64,000 bases of DNA. Source: Bradyrhizobium sp. Gha. Its GTDB lineage: Bacteria > Pseudomonadota > Alphaproteobacteria > Rhizobiales > Xanthobacteraceae. The DNA lies in assembly GCF_900113735.1 (NCBI RefSeq), contig NZ_FOQM01000001.1, positions 558,001-622,000 on the forward strand, read 5' to 3'. Positions within the stretch are counted from its first letter, which is position 1. Every line of letters begins with the position of its first letter. The position numbers were made by a program, and so were the translations under genes. Below, one piece after another: positions 1 through 7,939 of this stretch. The notes beneath the pieces are model-generated. The model did no database searches and was not told where the DNA came from. It was given only the letters and a program-made list of their open reading frames with translations.

Positions 1-686
1 TCGCCGACCACGGCCGGTTGTTCCACGTGCCCTCCAGCATGAATTTCGAGGAGGCCGCGACCCTGCCCGTCGGGCTCACGACCATGCACAACGCCGTCGT
101 CACAGTCGGCGGCGTGCAGCCCGGCCAGACCGTGTTGATCCAGGGCGCCAGCTCCGGCGTCGGCCTGATGGCGATGCAAATTGCCAAACTCAAGGGCGCC
201 AGGCTCGTGATCGGCTCCTCGACCGATGCCTATCGCCGCGGACGGCTGAAGGAATATGGCGCCGACCTCGCAATCGACTCCTCCGACCCCAAATGGGTCG
301 ACGAGGTGCTGAAGGCGACCGGCGGCGAAGGCGTCGACCTCATCGTCGACCAGGTCTCAGGCCAGGTCGCCAACCAGAACCTCGCCGCGGCGAAGGTGCT
401 CGGCCGCATCGTCAATGTCGGCCGGCTCGGCGGCACCCATGCCGATTTCAACTTCGACCTGCATGCGGCTCGCCGCATCAGCTATATCGGCGTCACCTTC
501 CGCACCCGCAGCCTCGAGGAAGTCCGCGCGATCTTCGACGCGGTCAGGAAGGACATCTGGGGCGCGGTGGAATCGCGAAAACTCCAGCTGCCGATCGACA
601 AGGTCTATCCGTTCTCCGACATCGACAAGGCGTTCGAGCACATGGAGGCGAACAAGCATCTGGGGAAGATCGTGGTGACGCTCTAG
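1..686 (+). CDS. NADPH:quinone oxidoreductase-type zinc-less MDR dehydrogenase, 5' end outside window
   Basis: The C-terminal about 228 residues of a medium-chain dehydrogenase/reductase of the quinone oxidoreductase type. The frame is open from base 3, so the TTG at 18 is not the start and the true N-terminus lies outside the window. Visible features are the loop before the cofactor domain (EEAATLPVGLTTMHNA), the Rossmann nucleotide-binding motif (QGASSGVGLMAMQIAK, giving GxSSGVG), and the C-terminal signature of an enoyl or quinone reductase (AFEHMEANKHLGKIVV). No structural-zinc Cys cluster is visible in this part. It probably reduces quinones or other enones with NADPH in the cytoplasm. 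The substrate cannot be assigned from sequence. It is followed by a palindromic repeat and an unrelated transporter. Confidence 0.85.
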   Translation, partial: ADHGRLFHVPSSMNFEEAATLPVGLTTMHNAVVTVGGVQPGQTVLIQGASSGVGLMAMQIAKLKGARLVIGSSTDAYRRGRLKEYGADLAIDSSDPKWVDEVLKATGGEGVDLIVDQVSGQVANQNLAAAKVLGRIVNVGRLGGTHADFNFDLHAARRISYIGVTFRTRSLEEVRAIFDAVRKDIWGAVESRKLQLPIDKVYPFSDIDKAFEHMEANKHLGKIVVTL

Positions 687-694
687 CGACCACC

Positions 695-773
695 GTCATT
701 CCGGGGCGCCCGAAAGGACGAACCCGGAATCTCGAGATTCCGGGTTCGATGCTTCGCATCGTCCCGGAATGAC
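695..773. repeat. palindromic intergenic repeat (nested inverted repeats)
   Basis: Outer arms GTCATTCCGGG (695-705) and CCCGGAATGAC (763-773) are perfect inverted repeats. Inside them, 721-746 is a perfect 26-bp palindrome centred on CTCGAG, followed by a small CGATGC/GCATCG hairpin at 747-761. This nested structure resembles the short palindromic elements scattered between genes in Bradyrhizobium and Rhodopseudomonas. It separates the oxidoreductase from the transporter and could act as a terminator-like hairpin. It has no T-tract. Confidence 0.75.
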
Positions 774-861
774 AGTGCCTGCTTCGCTCCTGCAACTCAC
801 TCGCGACTACGTCTGTGGATCATCGCTTGATGTTCGCGAATGCCCTGCTAAATCCCCCGCC

Positions 862-2235
862 ATGAGCGGACAACACGACAAGACATCGGTCGCGGCCATT
901 TCGATCCTGGCCAGCGGCGGCATGGCGGCGGCCAAATTCATCGTCGGCATCGCGATCGGATCGCTGGCGCTGGTCTCGGAGGCGCTGCACTCCTCGATCG
1001 ACCTGGTCGCGACCATCATCACCTGGGCGGTGGTGCGGGTCTCCGACAAGCCGGCCGACGACGAGCACCATTACGGCCACGGCAAGCTCGAGAGCATTTC
1101 GGCGCTGGGCGTCACCGCGTTGCTTTACGTGCTCGCCGGCGGCATTCTGGTCCAGTCCTACAGCCATCTGCGCGAGGGAACCCCGCCGCCGACGATTTCG
1201 GCCGTGCCGTTCGTCGTGCTCGTCGTCGATATCCTCGTCAATCTTTGGCGCGCCCGTGCCCTGCACCGCGCCGCCCGGGCGACGAGGAGCGAAGCGCTCG
1301 CTGCGGACGCGCTGCACTTTGCGTCAGACGTGATGGGCTCATGTGCCGTGATCGTGGGTCTGATTCTCGCAGCCTTCGGCTTCTGGTGGGGTGACGCTGC
1401 GGCAGCTGCCGCCGTGGCCGTGATGATCGCGGGCCTCGGCCTGCGCATGGCAAGCTCCACGGTGCACACGCTGGTCGACCGCGCGCCGGAAGGTGCACTG
1501 GAAAAAGCCACGGCGGCGATCCGCAGTGTGCCCGGCGTGATCGACGTCGAGCGGCTGCGCGTGCGCATGGTCGGGGCGACCACCTTCATCGACAGCATCG
1601 TCAAGGTGCCCAGGACCTACCCGATCGACCGCGTCGAGAACATCAAGCGCAACGCCGAGGCCGCCCTCAGCAAGGCGTTCGGCGATGCCGACCTCTCCTT
1701 CGCGGCCGTCCCCGTTGCCCGCGACAACGAGACCGTGCGCGACCGCATCATGGTGATCGCGCGCAATTCGGCCCTCGCCATCCACCACGTCACGGTGCAC
1801 GATCTCGGCACCAAGCTGATCGTCAGCATCGACCTCGAAGTCGACGCCGAGATGCGGCTCGACGCCGCCCATGACGTCGCCAACATGCTGGAACGTAACA
1901 TCCAGGAAGAGTTCGGTGCGGACGTCGAGGTCGACGTCCATATCGAGCCGCTGGAACCGGAACTGCCGTTCGGCGTCGACGTTGCGCCTGACAGGGTGCA
2001 GACCATCGCCGCGGCGCTGACCGAATATGCCGCCGGCGGCGAGATCCACGACATCCATAACGTGCGCGTTCGCAACACCGAAGCCGGCGAGATCGTCAAC
2101 TTCCACTGCCGCGCCACGCCGTCGATGAGCGTGATCAAGGTGCACGAGCACGTCGACGCGATCGAGCGCCGGCTGCGTCGCGCATTCCCGAGCGTGAAGC
2201 GCGTCATCAGCCACGCCGAGCCGCCGCGCGCGTGA
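862..2235 (+). CDS. cation diffusion facilitator (CDF) family cation-efflux transporter
   Basis: A 457-aa inner-membrane metal/proton antiporter of the CDF family. The N-terminal half has about six membrane helices. The two metal-binding motifs of the family are present: HSSID in helix 2 (after ALVSEAL) and HFASD in helix 5 (after ADAL). The His-rich DEHHYGHGK loop follows helix 2. The C-terminal half is a long cytoplasmic region with two ferredoxin-like dimerisation segments, longer than in a minimal CDF protein. I chose the ATG at 862 because the upstream in-frame ATG at 769 lies inside the palindromic repeat and would add 31 unconserved residues. The metal (Zn, Fe, Co or Mn) cannot be deduced. 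The gene stands alone. Confidence 0.88.
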   Translation: MSGQHDKTSVAAISILASGGMAAAKFIVGIAIGSLALVSEALHSSIDLVATIITWAVVRVSDKPADDEHHYGHGKLESISALGVTALLYVLAGGILVQSYSHLREGTPPPTISAVPFVVLVVDILVNLWRARALHRAARATRSEALAADALHFASDVMGSCAVIVGLILAAFGFWWGDAAAAAAVAVMIAGLGLRMASSTVHTLVDRAPEGALEKATAAIRSVPGVIDVERLRVRMVGATTFIDSIVKVPRTYPIDRVENIKRNAEAALSKAFGDADLSFAAVPVARDNETVRDRIMVIARNSALAIHHVTVHDLGTKLIVSIDLEVDAEMRLDAAHDVANMLERNIQEEFGADVEVDVHIEPLEPELPFGVDVAPDRVQTIAAALTEYAAGGEIHDIHNVRVRNTEAGEIVNFHCRATPSMSVIKVHEHVDAIERRLRRAFPSVKRVISHAEPPRA

Positions 2236-2340
2236 CGCGCAGCGTGTGAGGGATCACGCGTTCCTGTTTCGGACTCCCCGTGCACGTGAGTTTGCGGGCT
2301 CGCAGCACGAAACTCTCCATTGGATAAGAATTATTTCGCG

Positions 2341-2355
2341 TTAACGTTTCGTTGA
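2341..2355 (+). promoter_or_regulatory. CtrA-like site upstream of the histidine kinase
   Basis: TTAA at 2341-2344 and TTGA at 2352-2355 are separated by exactly 7 bases, matching seven of the eight specified bases of the alphaproteobacterial CtrA consensus TTAA-N7-TTAA. It lies about 105 bp before the chosen start of a PleC/DivJ-like kinase gene. One imperfect match could be chance. Confidence 0.3.
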
Positions 2356-2459
2356 CTCTCGACAGCCTGCGCAAAGTGGATTCAAATCGCTGTGATTCGA
2401 GAGCGACGTGGGGCTGCTTTCGAAATTCGTCGCAAGCAGGTTTTCAGGGGGCCGAAGGC

Positions 2460-4790
2460 ATGGCGCGCGCAGACGCCGCGAACGCGTGTGTCCAATCCGA
2501 TTCGATCAAGGGATTGGCGCAATCGATCGCGAAACCTGCCTATCACCGGCTCCTGATCGCAGAGCCGGCGCTGCGTCGCGCCGTGCCGACGCTCATCATC
2601 GCCTTCCTCATCACGATCTGCCTCGGCGCGTTCGTCCAGGTCGTCGACCAGACGCGCCAGAAGCGCCTGGTCATCCAGAACGACATTTCATCCCTCGCCG
2701 AGCTGCTCGCCGAACGCATCGACCGCGTCAGCGCCGTGCGCGGCGAGCGACTGAAGAACATCGAGAACCTGCCGGCACTGCTCCCCGACATGATCCCGTC
2801 GCGGGCCAGGATCTCGGGCCGCCATGTCGTCGTCACCTCGGCGGGCGTCAACGGCCGCATCCTTGCCCGCATCCCGATCGACAATGATCCCGCCGGCAAC
2901 GACCGCCTGCTCGATGCGATCACCACCGCCCAGCTGCTCGCCGCGCCGCCGCGCGACAACGACGTCTCCAGCATGACGCTGCCTGATGGCAACGCCGCGA
3001 TGGCGACCTCGCGGCCGATCACGTCGCTGCCGGGCCTCGTCACCGTGATCCAGGAGCGCAACGAGCCGATCTGGGGCTCGGACGCGGCGCTGTCGGTGAC
3101 GCTGTCCGCGACGACGGGCTTCGTCGTCCTGATCCTCGGTTTCGCCTTCCACTGGCAGTCGACCCGCGCCCGCGAAGGCGACCTCATCAACGATGCCGTG
3201 CGCGGCCGAATCGACACTGCGCTCAATCGCGGCCGCTGCGGGCTGTGGGACTGGGACTTGTCGCGCGGCCGGATCTTCTGGTCGCAATCGATGTTCTCGA
3301 TGCTCGGCCTCGACGGCCGCAACGAGCTCCTCACCTTCGGTGAGGTCAACGCGCTGGTGAAGTCCGACGACATCGACCTGTTCGAGATCGCCGACCAGCT
3401 GATCTCCGAGAAGATCGACCACATCGACCAGATCTTCCGCATGCAGCACGTCGATGGCCACTGGATCTGGCTGCGCGTCCGCTGCGAGCGGACCCGCGGC
3501 GCCAGCGATGCCGGCATGCACCTGATCGGCATCGCGGTCGATATCACCGAGCAGAAGAGCCTCGCCGAGCGCACCGTGGAAGCCGACCTTCGCCTGCGCG
3601 ACGCGATCGAGACCATTCCGGAAGCCTTCGTGCTGTGGGACGCGAGCGATCGCCTGGTGCTGTGCAATTCGCACTTCCAGCGCCTGCACAAGCTACCCGA
3701 CACGGCCGTGATCCCGGGCACCTCCTACGAGACCGTGTTGGAAGTCGGCCGCATGCCCGAAGTCCGTACCCGTCACAACGAGATCGCGGCCCAAGGCCCG
3801 GGCGCACGCACTTTCGAGGCGCAGCTCGACGACGGCAGCTGGCTGCATATCAGCGAGCGCCGCACCAAGGACGGCGGCTACGTCTCTGTCGGCACGGACA
3901 TCACCCGGATCAAGGAGCACGAACAGAAGCTCGTCGACAACGATCTGCGCCTGCGCGCCACCGTCATCGACCTCAGGCGCTCCCAGGCGGCGCTGGAACG
4001 CCAGACCATCGAGCTCGCCGATCTCGCCGAGAAGTACCAACGCGAGAAGACCCGGGCCGAGGAAGCCAACCAGACCAAGTCGAAGTTCCTCGCCAATATG
4101 AGCCATGAGCTGCGCACGCCGCTCAACGCCATCATCGGCTTCTCCGAGATCATGGGCTCGGGCATGTTCGGCGAGCTCGGCTCAGAGAAGTACCAGGAAT
4201 ATTGCCACGACATCCTGACCAGCGGGCACTATTTGCTCGAGGTCATCAACGACATCCTCGACATGTCCAAGATCGAGGCCGGCCGGATGAAGCTCGACAT
4301 GGAAGAGCTCGACCTGTCGCGGACGTTGGCCGAATCCCTGCGCGTCGTCTCCGGCCGGGCCGAGGACAAGAACCTGACGCTGGATGCCGACATCGAGAAA
4401 TCCATCTCCGTCGTCGCCGACCGCCGCGCGACCAAGCAGATCGTCGTGAACCTGCTGTCCAACGCGGTGAAGTTCACGCCCGACGGCGGACGCATCGTGG
4501 TGCGCAGCCGGCAGCTCGAGGACAAGATCGTGCTGATGATCGCCGACACCGGCATTGGCATCGCGCCGCACTCGCTGGCGCGGCTCGGACGCCCGTTCGA
4601 GCAGGTCGAAAGCCAGCTCACCAAGACCTATCACGGCTCCGGCCTTGGCCTTGCGATCGCCCGCTCGCTGGCGCAGCTCCACGGCGGCTCGATGCGGCTG
4701 CGCTCCAGGCTGGAAGTCGGCACCGTCGTCCGCGTGACGCTGCCGCGCGATGCGATCAAGGCGGCGCCTGGGATCTCGGCTGCGGCTTGA
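2460..4790 (+). CDS. PAS-domain sensor histidine kinase (PleC/DivJ-like)
   Basis: A 776-aa membrane histidine kinase. Residues about 37-60 form a first membrane helix (TLIIAFLITICLGAF). A periplasmic sensor region follows, then a second helix near 220-240 (TTGFVVLILGFAFHW). Two PAS domains come next, including a WDWDLS motif typical of PAS, then a coiled linker. The H-box is ANMSHELRTPLNAIIGF with the phospho-acceptor at His549. The ATPase has an N-box (NLLSNAVKF), G1 (DTGIGI) and G2 (GSGLGLAIA). The H-box with FGELG after it is typical of the PleC/DivJ/cell-cycle kinases of alphaproteobacteria. The start at 2460 has an AGGGGG ribosome site. A TTG at 2352 would add 36 poorly supported residues. 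There is no receiver domain and no adjacent response regulator gene. Confidence 0.88.
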   Translation: MARADAANACVQSDSIKGLAQSIAKPAYHRLLIAEPALRRAVPTLIIAFLITICLGAFVQVVDQTRQKRLVIQNDISSLAELLAERIDRVSAVRGERLKNIENLPALLPDMIPSRARISGRHVVVTSAGVNGRILARIPIDNDPAGNDRLLDAITTAQLLAAPPRDNDVSSMTLPDGNAAMATSRPITSLPGLVTVIQERNEPIWGSDAALSVTLSATTGFVVLILGFAFHWQSTRAREGDLINDAVRGRIDTALNRGRCGLWDWDLSRGRIFWSQSMFSMLGLDGRNELLTFGEVNALVKSDDIDLFEIADQLISEKIDHIDQIFRMQHVDGHWIWLRVRCERTRGASDAGMHLIGIAVDITEQKSLAERTVEADLRLRDAIETIPEAFVLWDASDRLVLCNSHFQRLHKLPDTAVIPGTSYETVLEVGRMPEVRTRHNEIAAQGPGARTFEAQLDDGSWLHISERRTKDGGYVSVGTDITRIKEHEQKLVDNDLRLRATVIDLRRSQAALERQTIELADLAEKYQREKTRAEEANQTKSKFLANMSHELRTPLNAIIGFSEIMGSGMFGELGSEKYQEYCHDILTSGHYLLEVINDILDMSKIEAGRMKLDMEELDLSRTLAESLRVVSGRAEDKNLTLDADIEKSISVVADRRATKQIVVNLLSNAVKFTPDGGRIVVRSRQLEDKIVLMIADTGIGIAPHSLARLGRPFEQVESQLTKTYHGSGLGLAIARSLAQLHGGSMRLRSRLEVGTVVRVTLPRDAIKAAPGISAAA

Positions 4791-4824
4791 ACTTCACGAA
4801 GACGGTCTGCGGGCCTGCTCCCCG

Positions 4825-4846
4825 CCTCTCCCGCTTGCGGGAGAGG
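4825..4846. repeat. left half of a palindromic repeat interrupted by the IS element
   Basis: CCTCTCCCGC (4825-4834) and GCGGGAGAGG (4837-4846) form a 10-bp-arm hairpin with a 2-base loop. A reverse-complement counterpart lies at 6261-6282 beyond the insertion sequence. The two hairpins probably bounded a single intergenic repeat before the IS481-family element entered it. Confidence 0.6.
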
Positions 4847-4854
4847 CCGACGCG

Positions 4855-6165
4855 TGTCCAGACCGGATAGATAGGTAACACAATAGACCGGATGGATGGG
4901 TGACAGTTCTCTGTCGGCTGGGAGGACCAGCCGATGCCTTGGCGAGAGAGCTGCGCAATGGACCAGCGGGTTAACTTCATCGCGGATCAGCGAAGCGGAT
5001 TGTGGACGATGACGGAGCTTTGCGACCGTTACGAGATCAGCCGCAAGACTGGTTACAAATGGTTGGAACGCTACCATTTGGAAGGGCCGGCAGGGCTTGC
5101 GGAACGTTCCCACGCCGCACGGGTGCATGGGCGCGCAACGCCCCAGCACATGGTGGATGCGATTGTCGGACTGAGGCTCGAGCGACCGAGCTGGGGACCG
5201 CGCAAGATCGTGAGCAAGCTCGAGGCTCGGCAAAGGGATATCGAATGGCCGTCAGCATCAACGGCAGGCGCGATCCTCAAGCGAGCAGGGCTTATTGACG
5301 GCCGCAAGGTCCGTCGCCGTGCGCCGCCGCGGATGGGAGAGCTGACGGTGCCTCAGCATGCCAATCATGTCTGGGCGCTCGATCACAAGGGTTGGATTCG
5401 ACTGGGCGACGGCTCCCGGGTCGAGCCCTTTACGGCGACCGATGGCTTCAGCCGCTATTTGATCAGTCTGGCGGCGACGGGAAGCACGCAGCATGCCGAG
5501 TGCCAACCGCTGCTGGAGCGCGCGTTTCGCGAGTACGGCTTGCCGCAGATCATCCGTTCCGACAAGGCTCGCCGTTTGTCTCGACCGGAACCACTGGCCT
5601 GACGGCGCTGTCGGTATGGTGGATCAAGCTCGGCATTCGCCACGAACGGATTGATCCCGGCCATCCGCAGCAGAACGGCCGGCACGAGCGCTTTCACCTC
5701 ACGCTTCTGGAAGCCATGCGGCCACCGCCGCCGACCCGGATGGCGCAGGCCCGTCGCTTCACCGCATTTGCGCGCGACTACAACGAAGAGCGGCCGCACG
5801 AGGCGCTCGGCCAGCGCCCACCTGCCAGCGTCTATCAGCCCTCGATGCGTGCGATGCCAGGGCGGCTTCCCAAGCCTGATTATCCATCCGAAGCCGCGGT
5901 TCGCCAGGTCCGCTCCACCGGAGAGATCAAGTGGCGTGGTGACTTCATCCACATCTGCAGCGCTCTTGGCGGCGAAGCTGTTGCCGTCGAGGAAATCGAG
6001 GACGGATCCTGGCAGGTGCGCTTCTTCGACGTGCCGATCGGCATTATCGACCGGCAAACACGCAAGCTGCGGCGCTGCGCTAGCGCAGCGCCGCAGCTGA
6101 CCAAATCATGAACAAGTGTTACCCATCCATCCGGTCTAATTTGTTACCAATCCATCCGCTGGACA
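4855..6165 (+). mobile_element. IS481-family insertion sequence, 1.31 kb
   Basis: The ends start with TGTCCAG (4855-4861) and finish with CTGGACA (6159-6165). They continue as inverted repeats over about 50 bp with a 2-bp indel near the tips. Each end carries two direct copies of a 20-bp unit, consensus GACCGGATGGATGGGTAACA, at a 25-bp period: 4861-4880 and 4886-4905 on the left, 6117-6136 and 6142-6161 (reversed) on the right. The single transposase gene inside is frameshifted. GCG flanks both ends, but I see no longer target-site duplication. The element sits inside a palindromic intergenic repeat. Confidence 0.85.
4934..6111 (+). pseudogene. IS481-family DDE transposase, frameshifted
   Basis: The first part (4934-5602) has an N-terminal helix-turn-helix (LCDRYEISRKTGYKWLERY) and the start of the integrase core, with the first catalytic Asp in HVWALDHKG. 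The rest, in another frame up to 6111, has HPQQNGRHERFHLTL, which carries the catalytic Glu, and RPHEALGQRPPA, followed by an extra C-terminal domain. The family motif expected at the second Asp is SDNGSPF. Here the bases read GACAAGGCTCGCCG, so one base is missing at about 5565-5566, immediately after the catalytic Asp codon. This truncates the protein to 222 residues. Programmed frameshifting is not usual in this family, so I call it a pseudogene. A sequencing error is possible. Confidence 0.8.
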
Positions 6166-6260
6166 GCGGGCCGAGCGATGCGAAGCACCGTCCGGCGCGT
6201 GGCGGGTGAGGGTTCTTTCCTCTTGGGGATTGTCCCGTTGCGGAGACACCCTCTCCCACC

Positions 6261-6282
6261 CCTCTCCCGCAAGCGGGAGAGG
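6261..6282. repeat. right half of the IS-interrupted palindromic repeat
   Basis: CCTCTCCCGC-AA-GCGGGAGAGG is a 10-bp-arm hairpin and the reverse complement of the hairpin at 4825-4846. The roughly 95 bases between the IS end and this hairpin belong to the same repeat type. The stretch also separates the IS from the 3' end of the LysR gene and could serve as its terminator. Confidence 0.55.
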
Positions 6283-6331
6283 GAGCCCAGTGCCGCTGCC
6301 GTTACATCGTGCACGCCATAGGCATTCGGCT

Positions 6332-7225
6332 TTACGACTGCAGGCTCGGAGCCACTTCGCGCGCGACGTTGACCAGCGCTGCGATCAGCGGCGTCATCGG
6401 GTCGCGCTGCGGGATCACCAGGCCAACGCTGTAATTGACCTCGGGGTCGACGATCGGGATGGTGCGGACCTTGTCGGAGAGGCCGAGCGTCTCGGCGAGC
6501 TTGGCCGGCATCACGCTGGCCCAGCGCCCGGTCTTGACATGGGTGAACAGCACCAGCAGCGAGTTCGAGGTCAGCGTCGGCGTCGCCTCGGCGCCGACCG
6601 AGCGCAGCGCACGGTCGATGATGCGGCGGTTCTGCATATCAGGTGTCAGCAGACACAGCGGCACCTGCCCGACCTCGGTCCAGGTCACCGTCTCGCGGTC
6701 GCCGAACATCCCATCGGGCGCGGTGAGCAGGCGATAGCTCTCGTTGTAAAGCGGAATGGTACGTACCTTCCCGATCGGCTCGTTCTCGATATAGGTCAGC
6801 CCGGCATCGACCTCGAGGTTTTCGAGCAGCCCAAGCACCTCCGATGAGGTCGTCGAGCGGATGCTGAAACGCACCTCGGGATGCCGCGCGCGGAACGGCG
6901 TCGTCAGCGACGCGACCATGCCGAGCGCGGTCGGAATCGCCGCAATGCGGATCTCGCCGGAGAGCTGGTGCTTCAGTCCGTTGATCTCGTCGCGCATTGC
7001 GCGCGCATCGCCCACGATCCGCCGCGCCCAGTCGAGCGTTCGCTCGCCTTCGGGGGTAAATCCCTGAAACCGGGACCCACGCTGGACCAGCATCACGCCC
7101 AGAATCTCCTCGAGCTGCTTGAGCGCGGTCGACATGGTCGGCTGGGTGACACCGCAGGCCTCTGCGGCCCGTCCAAAATGCCGCTCCTTGGCCAGCGCCA
7201 GCAGCAGTTCAAGCTTGTCGATCAA
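6332..7225 (-). CDS. LysR-family transcriptional regulator of the formate dehydrogenase operon
   Basis: A 297-aa LysR regulator. The N-terminal winged helix-turn-helix is clear (RHFGRAAEACGVTQPTMSTA, residues about 16-35). The C-terminal two-thirds is a periplasmic-binding-like effector domain (from about residue 90, IRIAAIPTALG). It is transcribed away from fdsG across a 225-bp gap that contains a LysR-type inverted repeat. A divergent LysR regulator next to an fds operon is a known arrangement in formate-oxidising proteobacteria, so control of fds in response to formate or a related anion is a reasonable inference. The effector is not shown by sequence. Confidence 0.9.
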   Translation of the reverse strand: MIDKLELLLALAKERHFGRAAEACGVTQPTMSTALKQLEEILGVMLVQRGSRFQGFTPEGERTLDWARRIVGDARAMRDEINGLKHQLSGEIRIAAIPTALGMVASLTTPFRARHPEVRFSIRSTTSSEVLGLLENLEVDAGLTYIENEPIGKVRTIPLYNESYRLLTAPDGMFGDRETVTWTEVGQVPLCLLTPDMQNRRIIDRALRSVGAEATPTLTSNSLLVLFTHVKTGRWASVMPAKLAETLGLSDKVRTIPIVDPEVNYSVGLVIPQRDPMTPLIAALVNVAREVAPSLQS

Positions 7226-7333
7226 CCGTCCGTCCCCTGCACATCTGTCGTCGCATGCAAGCTATCACGCCGGGACCTGCATCAACACGCAAAAACCGGC
7301 AAACGATTCAAGTTTCATGACCCGATCGTATCG

Positions 7334-7356
7334 ATCGATTGCGATCTCCAATCGAT
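7334..7356. promoter_or_regulatory. probable LysR operator between the regulator and fdsG
   Basis: ATCGATTG (7334-7341) and CAATCGAT (7349-7356) are perfect 8-bp inverted arms with a 7-bp spacer. They contain the T-N11-A core (T7339, A7351) typical of LysR-type binding sites. A second, overlapping inverted pair is ATTGCGA (7338-7344) with TCGCAAT about 20 bases downstream. The site lies about 95 bp before the fdsG start and about 110 bp before the LysR start, as expected for a shared divergent operator. Confidence 0.6.
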
Positions 7357-7450
7357 CTGAATTCGCAATCGCAGCATGAGACAGCTTTATTGATCTTCGA
7401 ACGATTCCAAATAGTTTGCGCGAAAGGGACGCTCAATTTGAGAACGAAGA

Positions 7451-7939
7451 ATGACAGCGGTTTATGAGCCTTGTTACGACTCCTGGGAAGAGACGCGCGG
7501 CGCGGAGATCATCGCCGAACATGCCGGTCAGGAAGGCGCGACCCTGGTGATTCTGCACGCGCTTCAGGAGGCATTCGGCTACGTGCCGGAGGCCGCGATT
7601 CCCATGGTGGCGCAGGCGCTGAATCTGTCGCGCGCCGAGGTCCACGGCGTCTTCACCTTCTACCATGACTTCCGCCACAAGCCGGCCGGCCGCCACGTGC
7701 TGAAGCTGTGCCGCGCGGAGGCCTGCCAGGCCGCGGGCGGAGACGCGCTGGCGGCGCGCGCCGAGGCGAAGCTTGGGGTCTCGCTCGGCAACACCACGGC
7801 GGATGATCGCGTTACGCTGGAGCCGATCTACTGCCTCGGGCTGTGCGCGACCGCGCCGTCCGCGATGCTCGATGGCCGCCTCATTGGCCGGCTCGACGAG
7901 AAGCGCATCGATGCGCTGGTCGCGGAGGCACGGCGATGA
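7451..7939 (+). CDS. fdsG: NAD-dependent formate dehydrogenase gamma subunit
   Basis: A 162-aa thioredoxin-like [2Fe-2S] protein homologous to NuoE of complex I. The four cluster ligands are visible as Cys87, Cys92, Cys128 and Cys132 (LCRAEACQ and YCLGLCA). In the soluble FdsABG enzyme it pairs with the FMN/NAD subunit FdsB and helps pass electrons from the molybdenum subunit to NAD. It is the first gene of fdsG-fdsB-fdsA-fdhD-fdsD and overlaps fdsB by four bases (ATGA). The start is preceded by a weak GAGAACGAAGA purine stretch. Confidence 0.93.
   Translation: MTAVYEPCYDSWEETRGAEIIAEHAGQEGATLVILHALQEAFGYVPEAAIPMVAQALNLSRAEVHGVFTFYHDFRHKPAGRHVLKLCRAEACQAAGGDALAARAEAKLGVSLGNTTADDRVTLEPIYCLGLCATAPSAMLDGRLIGRLDEKRIDALVAEARR

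Noticed and set aside
769..861. 31-codon N-terminal extension of the CDF transporter
   Set aside because: It lies partly inside a palindromic repeat and adds sequence not typical of the family.
5561..5580. Programmed frameshift site in the IS transposase
   Set aside because: No slippery heptamer is visible and IS481-family transposases are normally a single frame.
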